A stretch of 10,106 nucleotides of DNA, from positions 1 to 10,106 of the forward strand of contig JAMCTB010000090.1 of assembly GCA_023380955.1 (NCBI GenBank), written 5' to 3'. How positions within the stretch are numbered: position 1 is the first letter of the stretch; each line of letters starts with the position of its first letter. The position numbers and the translations under genes were made by a program. Under the pieces are notes generated by a model that was not told where the DNA came from, searched no databases, and saw only the letters and a program-made list of their open reading frames with translations. Below, one piece after another: positions 5,270 through 10,106 of the stretch. The stretch comes from Chloroflexota bacterium. Lineage in GTDB: Bacteria > Chloroflexota > UBA6077.

Positions 5270-7243
5270 TTGGGCAGACCGCCGGCCGTTGCATCCTGCG
5301 CCTTGACTGTGCTGACGTCCGCGGTGGCCTGTCTCCTGGCCCTCTCAGCCCCTGCTTTCCAGGCCGACCGCGGCTTCGCTCTTGAGGCCAGGGCGCCTGC
5401 CGGTGCAGCCCTCAACCTGGTGGCGAAAGCAGACCAGCCCCTGGTGGTCGAAACCCCAATCGTGTCCAACGGCCGGCCGGTGGGCAGGGCCGATCTTCAC
5501 GGGCAGCGGCTGGTCTACGACGAGGGGCGATGGGTCAACGGCGCGGCCATGGGGCCCTATCAGGTCTACGCCACGGAGATCGGCTCGGGCTCCCCCAGCC
5601 TGCTCTCCTCGGGGCAAACGGGCAGCCAGTGGCTGCCGCGGGTGTACGGGGCCAACGTGGTGTGGGTGGATTGGGGGAAGGGACGAGTCCTTCGGCACAA
5701 CGGCAGCCAGAGTCCTCCCGTGTCTTCCGTAGCCGGATCCGTCGCCACCACGGCCTACCCCGCCATCCATGGCAACTTCGCCGCCTACGTGTCCGCCACC
5801 GAGGCCGGCAACAAGGTTCACTTGAGGAACCTCACCACGGACGAGGACCGGCCTGTGGATCCCGACACCTGGAACTGCTGGGAGGACTACCCGACCCTCG
5901 CCGATGGGTTGATCGCCTTTCAGCAGACCGTCGGCGCCATCACCCACGTGAAGCTGTTCTCCTTTCCCGTCGATGGCCGTCCGCTCGAGGCAACTCCACT
6001 CCTGAACAGCGCCACTTTCGCTCCCTCTACCCTGCAGACGAAGCCGCAGCTCACCGGCCGTCGGGGGGACTGGACCCTGGTCTGGTTGGATATCCGCGGC
6101 GTCGATTGCGACCTGTACGGATACGGCTCCAGCGGCGGGCCGTTCCCCATAGTGGTGGGAGCGGGGAAGCTGGAGAACCCTGCCCTCCAGGGGGACCTGG
6201 TGGTGTGGGAGAAGCCGAAACCCGACGGTTCCTACGATCTCTACGGCTACAGCCTGAGCCGCCGGCTGCTGTTCCCCATCTCCACGGGTCAGGGGAACCG
6301 GACGGACCCGCGAGTAGACGGCGATCGCGTCGTCTGGACCGACAAGAGGAGTGGAGGCCCTGAGATCTACATGGCGACGGTCCAGTGGGTTCAGGAGACG
6401 CCGACGGACACCCCCGTGCCGTCGCCGACGGCTATCCCTACTCGCACCCCGACTCCGTCTCCCACGGAGAGCTTGACCCCATCACCGGTGGCAACCAGCA
6501 CGCCGACGGGCACCCCCACCGCCACTCTCACCAGCACCCCTAGCCCTGCGCCGACCTCCACCGAGACGCCGACTCCCACCACTTCGGCCACCGCTGCTCT
6601 CACGCCGACGCCGTCGCCCACCGAGACTGCCACGGCCAGCGCTACAGCCACGCTCGCGCCGTCGCCTTCACCTATGGAAACCTCTACGGCGACGCCGATG
6701 GCCACTCACACCCCGACCAGTTCCCCCACGCCGACCGAGACTTCGACTCCGACCTTCACTCCCCCCAGCACGCCCATCCCGACCCACACACCGAGCGTGG
6801 GCTACATCGAGGGGGTGGTCAAGCTGCAGGCGCGAGGGGATTCCTCGGACGTCCTGGTGGTGGCCGGGCCTCTCCAGACCACGACCGCCCGAGGCGGCAG
6901 CTTCGCCCTGGTGGTGGCGCCCGGCAGCTACAGGGTTACCGTGTCCTACCCGGGCTACCTGTCGGCGAGCCGGGAAGAGATAGTCGTGGGCAAGGGGGAG
7001 AGCGTCGTCCTTCCGAAGCTGAAGCTGCTCTCCGGCAACCTGTCGGACGCCCCCGACTCGACGGGCACCGTGGACGAGTCCGATCTCGCCTTTCTGGAGC
7101 AGCATTTCGAGCAGCGGGGCTCGGGGGACCCCGATGGGGATGCCACCAGGGCCGACCTCACCAGCGATGGTCGCGTGGACCTCTTCGACTTGGTGGCCGT
7201 CACCTCCAACTGGCGAAAGCAGGGCCGGGACCATCGGTGGTAG
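5270..7243 (+). CDS. Secreted beta-propeller protein with Thr/Pro linker, carboxypeptidase-regulatory-like and dockerin-like domains
   Basis: A 657-residue exported protein. Residues 1-32 form a signal peptide (hydrophobic 11-28, cleavage after A-F-Q-A). Residues about 65-372 carry TolB-like propeller blades, each with a Val-Val-Trp strand followed by an I-Y or L-Y-G-Y strand (for example D-P-R-V-D-G-D-R-V-V-W at 346-356). Residues 377-509 are a Thr/Pro/Ser/Ala linker. Residues about 511-586 resemble a carboxypeptidase-regulatory-like beta sandwich (G-S-Y-R-V-T-V at 552-558). Residues 587-650 resemble a type I dockerin: the second calcium loop is canonical (D629, T631, D633, G634, D637, D640), while the first lacks Asp at position 1. 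Start is TTG 5270, with a GGAGAGGAGAG ribosome site upstream. A surface or secreted binding role is likely; the ligand is unknown. Confidence 0.85.
   Translation: MGRPPAVASCALTVLTSAVACLLALSAPAFQADRGFALEARAPAGAALNLVAKADQPLVVETPIVSNGRPVGRADLHGQRLVYDEGRWVNGAAMGPYQVYATEIGSGSPSLLSSGQTGSQWLPRVYGANVVWVDWGKGRVLRHNGSQSPPVSSVAGSVATTAYPAIHGNFAAYVSATEAGNKVHLRNLTTDEDRPVDPDTWNCWEDYPTLADGLIAFQQTVGAITHVKLFSFPVDGRPLEATPLLNSATFAPSTLQTKPQLTGRRGDWTLVWLDIRGVDCDLYGYGSSGGPFPIVVGAGKLENPALQGDLVVWEKPKPDGSYDLYGYSLSRRLLFPISTGQGNRTDPRVDGDRVVWTDKRSGGPEIYMATVQWVQETPTDTPVPSPTAIPTRTPTPSPTESLTPSPVATSTPTGTPTATLTSTPSPAPTSTETPTPTTSATAALTPTPSPTETATASATATLAPSPSPMETSTATPMATHTPTSSPTPTETSTPTFTPPSTPIPTHTPSVGYIEGVVKLQARGDSSDVLVVAGPLQTTTARGGSFALVVAPGSYRVTVSYPGYLSASREEIVVGKGESVVLPKLKLLSGNLSDAPDSTGTVDESDLAFLEQHFEQRGSGDPDGDATRADLTSDGRVDLFDLVAVTSNWRKQGRDHRW
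6398..6796 (+). repeat. Low-complexity Thr/Pro/Ser/Ala-coding tract
   Basis: About 400 bp encode a 133-residue linker made largely of T-P, S-P and T-A-T units, with recurrent ACGCCGAC, CCCACC and GCCGTCGCC words. It is an imperfect, degenerate repeat. Such tracts are prone to length variation. Confidence 0.85.
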
Positions 7244-7246
7244 AGG

Positions 7247-7408
7247 TCACTCCTCGTCCAGCCACTGCTGGATGACCCTGGCCAGGATCTCGGCCAACTC
7301 CAGATCCTGGTCCATGGCCTCAGCCTTCAGGTTCTCGCGAAGCTTGGACTCGAGCTCTCTCCCGTTCCGGTAGCGTGCCAGTTCGATGGGGGCGATGTCG
7401 TTGGCCAC
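7247..7408 (-). CDS. Small hypothetical protein, 53 residues
   Basis: GTG 7408 to TGA 7247 encodes 53 residues, charged and probably helical throughout (L-A-R-Y-R-N-G-R-E-L-E-S-K-L near residues 10-23, ending I-Q-Q-W-L-D-E-E). It has no cysteine, signal or membrane segment and no recognised family. Support comes from an excellent ribosome site, AAGGAG, 6 nt before the GTG. An alternative GTG at 7426 would add six residues (V-A-K-E-I-E) but has no well-placed ribosome site. The gene converges on the propeller gene with only 3 bp between stop codons, with no terminator in between. It could be a small regulatory or partner protein; function unknown. Confidence 0.6.
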   Translation of the reverse strand: MANDIAPIELARYRNGRELESKLRENLKAEAMDQDLELAEILARVIQQWLDEE

Positions 7409-7410
7409 TT

Positions 7411-7497
7411 CTATCTCCTTCGCCACAGCGCGTTGCGATCTTCACCTATTAGTATCGGCAGTTCGCGGGGAAACTTGCGGCCCTTTCCTCTGGCCAT
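7411..7497 (-). CDS. Possible 28-codon leader ORF upstream of the 53-residue gene
   Basis: ATG 7497 to TAG 7411 encodes a basic peptide (M-A-R-G-K-G-R-K-F-P-R-E-L-P and ending L-W-R-R-R). The stop lies 2 nt before GTG 7408, a spacing that would allow translational coupling. Only a weak GGGA precedes the ATG. It may be chance; listed because of the coupling geometry. Confidence 0.2.
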   Translation of the reverse strand: MARGKGRKFPRELPILIGEDRNALWRRR

Positions 7498-7582
7498 TTC
7501 GTCCCATGGTGGCGGGTAGGGGGAAGCGAATCTGGGGTGCGGTGACTCGACACCGCTTTCGGGGGTGGTGGACCGACGCCAT

Positions 7583-7618
7583 CCGACCCCGATCGAGTCC
7601 GTCGATCGTCGAGGTCGG
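7583..7618 (-). terminator. Stem-loop after the FAD oxidoreductase gene
   Basis: CCGACC (7583-7588) pairs with GGTCGG (7613-7618), and CGATCGA (7590-7596) with TCGATCG (7602-7608), around GTCCG. A small asymmetric bulge separates the two helices. It begins 16 nt after the stop of the minus-strand oxidoreductase gene. There is no T tract, so it may be a 3'-end stabiliser or a factor-dependent terminator. Confidence 0.45.
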
Positions 7619-7633
7619 GAACGATCCCTACTC

Positions 7634-8944
7634 CTAATCCACGGGGATCCCCATGGGAGCCGGATCCTGCCGGCGATACCTCAGGATCCCCACGCCCGTC
7701 CGGGCCAGCAGCAGCGGCCGCACCGCGGTGCTCCGCACCAACTGCTTGTAGGAGTCCTCCCCCGAGACCATGCCCTGGAACAGGTGGCGCAGCCTCTTCT
7801 CGCGTCCGGCCACCTCGATCACGGCATCCATCCACCCCATCCGGCGGGAGGTGCGGTAGAGCCAGCGCAGGAAGAGGCCGTACTTGTACTCGCTGGTGAT
7901 GTCCCGGCAGCTGCGGTAGAGAGCCTCGAAGGCTCGATCGGAGACCCCTACGTCCATCATGGTGGCCGCTGCCCTCATCCCCATCTGGATACCGGTGTTG
8001 ATCCCCTTCCCTTTCAGCGGCCGCATCAACCCGCTGGCGTTACCGATGGTGACGATCCGATCCTGGGCGAAGTGGCTGGCCGGCCGGGTGGGGAAGAGCT
8101 CGCAGGCCCGGGGTTGGGCCAGATCCGTTCCGGCCAGCATCCTCTGCACCAGGGGGAGCCGCAGGAAGCCGTCGAAGTCATCGTCGTCGATCTCCTCCCC
8201 AGCGGCGTTGACCACCACCCGGTCCCGCTTGGGGGTGAGGGCGCCGAACTCGATGCGGGGCAGGGAAGGGGGGAGGATGGCGTGAACCCGGTTGCCGAAC
8301 CGCTCCTCGATCAGCGGCTCCGCCATGGGGACCTCGATCAGGATCGACCTCATCACCTTCGGCCGGCGGTAGCCCTCCATGCCCGACTCGAAGATCGCCA
8401 TGGCGAAGCGGTTGAGTCCCACCGCCCCCACCACCGCCTGGGCCAGGATCCTGGCCCCCCCGCTGCTCACCACCAGGGCCGTGGAGCGAGAGTAGCGCAG
8501 GTCCACCACCACGTCGTACATCACCTGGACGCCCAGCCGCTCGGCGCTATCCAGCAGGAACTGGTCGAGGTCGGCCCGATGAACCACCAGGGTGGGCTCG
8601 GCGCCCGGCTCGTCGTCCAGCACCAGGGAGCTCTGGTCGGCGTGGAGGACGTAGCCTGTCACCACCCGTTGGATCAGCTCCCTGGGGATCTGCAGCCCCA
8701 ACTGTCCCAGCAGCCGGCCGAAGGGAGGGGAGAGGACGCCGACGCAGACGTTGCTCTCGGCGCGGAAGTCCTTGGCCTCGAAGAGGACGACCTCCAGGTC
8801 GATCCCCCTGGCCTCGGCCAGACGGCGTAGGGCGATGGCGCAGCTGGCGCCGCTGGGGCCGCCGCCGACGATGACCACCCGCTGCCCCGACTTGAGGGGG
8901 CCGAGGTAGACCAGATCCTCTGGAGGGAGGTGGATTACGCCCAT
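7634..8944 (-). CDS. FAD-dependent oxidoreductase, geranylgeranyl-reductase-like
   Basis: A 436-residue flavoprotein. A Rossmann dinucleotide site, V-V-I-V-G-G-G-P-S-G-A, lies at 23-33 with G27, G29 and G32 as the G-x-G-x-x-G. The second FAD motif, I-V-T-I-G-N-A-S-G-L-M with P-L-K-G-K-G-I-N-T-G, lies at about 297-318 and corresponds to the G-D-A-A-G...P-x-x-G-x-G-I segment of the geranylgeranyl reductase family. Members of that family reduce isoprenoid double bonds in lipids, quinone tails or chlorophyll precursors; the substrate here cannot be told. No signal peptide or membrane helix is obvious. ATG 8944 is preceded by AGAAGGG about 10 nt upstream. A promoter at 9023-9051 and a terminator just before it indicate separate transcription from the upstream operon. 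A stem-loop follows the stop. Confidence 0.85.
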   Translation of the reverse strand: MGVIHLPPEDLVYLGPLKSGQRVVIVGGGPSGASCAIALRRLAEARGIDLEVVLFEAKDFRAESNVCVGVLSPPFGRLLGQLGLQIPRELIQRVVTGYVLHADQSSLVLDDEPGAEPTLVVHRADLDQFLLDSAERLGVQVMYDVVVDLRYSRSTALVVSSGGARILAQAVVGAVGLNRFAMAIFESGMEGYRRPKVMRSILIEVPMAEPLIEERFGNRVHAILPPSLPRIEFGALTPKRDRVVVNAAGEEIDDDDFDGFLRLPLVQRMLAGTDLAQPRACELFPTRPASHFAQDRIVTIGNASGLMRPLKGKGINTGIQMGMRAAATMMDVGVSDRAFEALYRSCRDITSEYKYGLFLRWLYRTSRRMGWMDAVIEVAGREKRLRHLFQGMVSGEDSYKQLVRSTAVRPLLLARTGVGILRYRRQDPAPMGIPVD

Positions 8945-8974
8945 GACCCGCAGCCCTTCTGCCCACCTCCTCGT

Positions 8975-9020
8975 GGGAAAGAAAAGAAAAGAGGGAGCCC
9001 GGCGTTGCCACCGGACTCCC
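8975..9020 (-). terminator. Intrinsic terminator of the CoA-binding / Sec-thioredoxin operon
   Basis: On the minus strand a 12-bp stem (9020-9009 with 9004-8993, two G-U pairs) is capped by a GCAA tetraloop of the GNRA class. It is followed by a T-rich tract, TCTTTTCTTTTCTTT, at 8992-8978. It is the best intrinsic terminator in the window and lies 60 bp after the last stop codon of the upstream operon. Confidence 0.8.
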
Positions 9021-9022
9021 GC

Positions 9023-9051
9023 ACTATAGCACCTTCAGCATGGGGCTACAA
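9023..9051 (-). promoter_or_regulatory. Promoter for the FAD oxidoreductase, abutting the terminator
   Basis: On the minus strand TTGTAG (9051-9046) and TATAGT (9028-9023, 5/6) are 17 bp apart. The start point would fall near 9016, inside the 5' arm of the terminator hairpin. Transcripts made here would lack the full stem and should escape termination. Confidence 0.5.
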
Positions 9052-9062
9052 CGTGACCGCCA

Positions 9063-9079
9063 GCTTCGCACCGCGAAGC
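9063..9079 (-). ncRNA. SECIS-like hairpin after the TGA of the small membrane peptide
   Basis: On the minus strand GCTTCGC (9079-9073) pairs perfectly with GCGAAGC (9069-9063) around a GGT loop. A terminal G-U pair can extend the stem. The loop begins 17 nt after the TGA at 9092-9090. That agrees with the bacterial SECIS model as recalled: loop 16-37 nt after UGA, with a G in the first two loop positions. It has no T tract, so it is not the operon terminator. Confidence 0.4.
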
Positions 9080-9080
9080 C

Positions 9081-9182
9081 TTAGATCCCTCAACCCCCGC
9101 CGCGGCCGCAACTACCGCTGCCGCTTCTCGACATCAGCAGGACGAGGGCCACGAACAGGACGGCCAGGAAAACCACGTCCAT
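9081..9182 (-). CDS. Small single-span membrane peptide, possibly with a near-C-terminal selenocysteine
   Basis: ATG 9182 is preceded by GGGAGGG 7 nt upstream. Residues 3-17 are a hydrophobic helix (V-V-F-L-A-V-L-F-V-A-L-V-L-L-M). A Gly/Ser-rich tail follows with Cys25: S-G-S-G-S-C-G-R-G-G-G. Codon 31 is TGA (9092-9090). If it stops there the product is 30 residues and the gene ends at 9090. If TGA is read as selenocysteine the peptide ends G-G-G-U-G-I at TAA 9083-9081. A membrane helix with a glycine-rich tail and a Sec close to the C terminus recalls eukaryotic SelK and SelS in architecture only. It lies 31 nt after the Sec-thioredoxin candidate and before the terminator, so it is probably the third gene of that operon. 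The gene is fairly likely; Sec insertion is speculative. Confidence 0.5.
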
Positions 9183-9213
9183 AGGGGTACCCTCCCGTCT
9201 TCTTATCGCCCCG

Positions 9214-9567
9214 TCACGATACGACCTGTCCGCTGGATCGGGCCCGCTCGATGGCTTTGGCGACGCTGAAGTAGTCCACGTAGCCCAGGCTCACCATCTC
9301 GTCGTCCACGAAGACGGCGGGCAGGATGAGATCTCCCTTTTGCAGCTTTTCGACGACCTGAGGGAACTGCTGCCGCACCTGAGTCCGCGACAGGTCGCGG
9401 TAGTTCACCTCGACGCTGTTGCCGTATTCCCTGGATAGATACCAGGCGACGATTTGCGTAATCTCTTCCTGAGATTGCGGGGGCCCTCAACCGCTGCTGC
9501 AGAAGCGGGTGCTGGCAGCGTCGTCGAAGACGTCGACGACGTTCCGCCCCTTGTCGTTTGACTCCAT
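9214..9567 (-). CDS. Thioredoxin-fold protein with in-frame TGA, probable selenoprotein (Cys-x-x-x-Sec)
   Basis: ATG 9567 to TGA 9214 gives 117 residues if the TGA at codon 27 (9489-9487) is read as selenocysteine. ATG has GAGG 8 nt upstream and lies 10 bp after the preceding gene. The whole frame makes one thioredoxin-like fold: strand N-V-V-D-V-F-D-D (9-16), redox loop F-C23-S-S-G-U27-G-P-P, helix 33-48, strand V-E-V-N-Y, helix 62-77, then the probable cis-proline strand I-L-P83-A-V-F-V and a final helix 98-112. C23 is the only cysteine, so a redox pair exists only with Sec27. The TGA is followed by a SECIS-like hairpin. The layout resembles small thioredoxin-like families such as YuzD (DUF1462) or ArsD (C-x-x-G-x-C-G-P), without a firm assignment. 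A nonsense mutation or a downstream start at GTG 9408 (64 residues, missing the redox loop) are the alternatives. Confidence 0.72.
9460..9476 (-). ncRNA. SECIS-like hairpin inside the thioredoxin-fold gene
   Basis: On the minus strand AATCTC (9476-9471) pairs perfectly with GAGATT (9465-9460) around loop AGGAA. After one mismatch two more pairs can extend it. The loop begins 16 nt after the in-frame TGA and has G at its second position. Both features agree with the bacterial SECIS model as recalled. Confidence 0.55.
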
Positions 9568-9577
9568 TGAACCTACC

Positions 9578-9985
9578 TCATCTCGATGGGTTGGAGAGCC
9601 GCTGGTGCTCTTTCAGCATGCATCTGTCCATGACACGGTCCCGACCCGCCTGTCTGGCCCTGGCGGCGGCGGCTTCATTGATGATGCCCTCCTGCATCCA
9701 GATCGCTCGAGCCCCCACCTGGATCGCCTCTTCGACCACCGGTGGGACGTCCTCGGGGCGCCGGAAGATGTCCACCACATCGATCTTCTCCGGCACCGAC
9801 TTCAGATCTGGATAGGATTTCTCGCCCAGCACCTGGTCCACGGTGGGGTTGACCGGTATGATCCGGTAGCCCCGCTGCTGCAGGTACTCGGCGACGCCGA
9901 AACTGGGACGATCTGGCTTGGGGGAGAGGCCGACCACGGCGATGGTCCTGGCCTCGCGCAGGATCCTCTCGATGTTTGTCTCCAC
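9578..9985 (-). CDS. CoA-binding domain protein, YccU type
   Basis: A 135-residue protein of the small stand-alone CoA-binding (Rossmann-like) family. It shows the family landmarks in order: A-R-T-I-A-V-V-G-L-S-P-K-P-D-R-P-S at 12-28, G-Y-R-I-I-P-V-N-P, G-E-K-S-Y-P-D-L, D-V-V-D-I-F-R-R-P-E, A-I-W-M-Q-E-G and V-M-D-R-C122. Length is normal for the family. Binding of CoA or acyl-CoA is known for the fold; the physiological role is not. GTG 9985 is chosen because GGAGG lies 5 nt upstream and the promoter start falls about 39 nt before it. A TTG at 10021 is in frame but almost at the transcription start. It is the first gene of the operon with the Sec-thioredoxin candidate. Confidence 0.9.
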   Translation of the reverse strand: METNIERILREARTIAVVGLSPKPDRPSFGVAEYLQQRGYRIIPVNPTVDQVLGEKSYPDLKSVPEKIDVVDIFRRPEDVPPVVEEAIQVGARAIWMQEGIINEAAAARARQAGRDRVMDRCMLKEHQRLSNPSR

Positions 9986-10030
9986 AACAGCCTCCAAGGA
10001 GTTGACAGCTGCACCCCTCAACAGTATCGT

Positions 10031-10059
10031 AATATACGGCAGGGGGGTATATCTGTCAA
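10031..10059 (-). promoter_or_regulatory. Near-consensus promoter of the CoA-binding / Sec-thioredoxin operon
   Basis: On the minus strand a perfect TTGACA (10059-10054) and TATATT (10036-10031, 5/6) are 17 bp apart. Predicted start is near 10024. It is the strongest promoter match in the window. Confidence 0.8.
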
Positions 10060-10060
10060 G

Positions 10061-10088
10061 CGTCAGCCCTCAGCTATCAGCCGTCAGC
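10061..10088. repeat. Four tandem NNTCAGC heptamers next to a GC hairpin
   Basis: CGTCAGC, CCTCAGC, TATCAGC and CGTCAGC follow one another without gaps, directly upstream of the operon promoter. Just beyond, C-rich 10092-10096 can pair with G-rich 10102-10106 in a hairpin that continues past the window edge. Confidence 0.75.
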
Positions 10089-10106
10089 TGCCCCCCGGAG
10101 CGGGGG

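Noticed and set aside
5530..6363. 277-codon + strand open frame inside the propeller gene
   Set aside because: Shifted frame of the propeller coding region; Arg/Gly/Ser-rich with no domain pattern.
6398..6796. Tandem repeat or CRISPR-like array
   Set aside because: The periodicity is codon-level Thr/Pro coding inside an open frame, with no constant repeat and spacer structure.
7565..8830. 421-codon + strand open frame
   Set aside because: Antisense shadow of the FAD oxidoreductase; its composition (His, Pro, Gly, Gln) is an artefact of reading the opposite strand.
9214..9408. Thioredoxin-fold gene starting at GTG 9408
   Set aside because: No ribosome site is seen there, and it would remove the first strand, redox loop and first helix, leaving no complete fold.
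9203..9490. 95-codon minus-strand frame over the thioredoxin-fold gene
   Set aside because: It is out of frame with the thioredoxin-like sequence and has Arg-rich shadow composition. The frame from 9567 through the TGA gives a coherent fold.

Overview
This is a GC-rich bacterial chromosome segment. The long Thr/Pro/Ser/Ala linker in the propeller protein, the TTGACA/TATAAT-type promoters with 17-bp spacers, the frequent GTG/TTG starts and the GC-rich palindromic intergenic repeats suggest Chloroflexota or a similar lineage. That assignment is inference from style; there is no rRNA here to confirm it.

Left part (1-1757, minus strand): the start of recF (cut by the window edge) follows dnaN (beta clamp). 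dnaN has a clear promoter and ribosome binding site. A strong imperfect hairpin fills the dnaN-recF gap. dnaA is not upstream of dnaN in this window.

Middle (1902-7243): a papain-like C39-type peptidase domain protein (+), a cysteine-less HesB/IscA-fold protein (+), a hairpin between convergent genes, and a secreted L,D-transpeptidase with SH3-like domains (-). A 549-bp gene-free stretch follows, holding two DnaA-box-like 9-mers, a 74-bp clover-shaped palindromic element and a strong promoter. After it comes a 657-residue secreted beta-propeller / Pro-Thr linker / carboxypeptidase-regulatory-like / dockerin-like protein (+). A 53-codon gene on the minus strand converges on it.

Right part (7634-10106, minus strand): a geranylgeranyl-reductase-like FAD oxidoreductase. 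Upstream of it lies a compact operon under a near-consensus promoter: CoA-binding (YccU-type) protein, then a thioredoxin-fold protein whose frame runs through an in-frame TGA (C-S-S-G-[TGA]-G-P-P), then a roughly 30-codon membrane peptide ending ...C-G-R-G-G-G-[TGA]-G-I-TAA, then an intrinsic terminator. Each TGA is followed 16-17 nt later by the apical loop of a short hairpin, the placement expected of bacterial SECIS elements. The main discovery candidate is therefore an operon with one probable selenoprotein (9214-9567) and one possible small membrane selenopeptide (9081-9182). The terminator abuts a promoter for the FAD oxidoreductase, so that gene appears to be transcribed independently of the operon.
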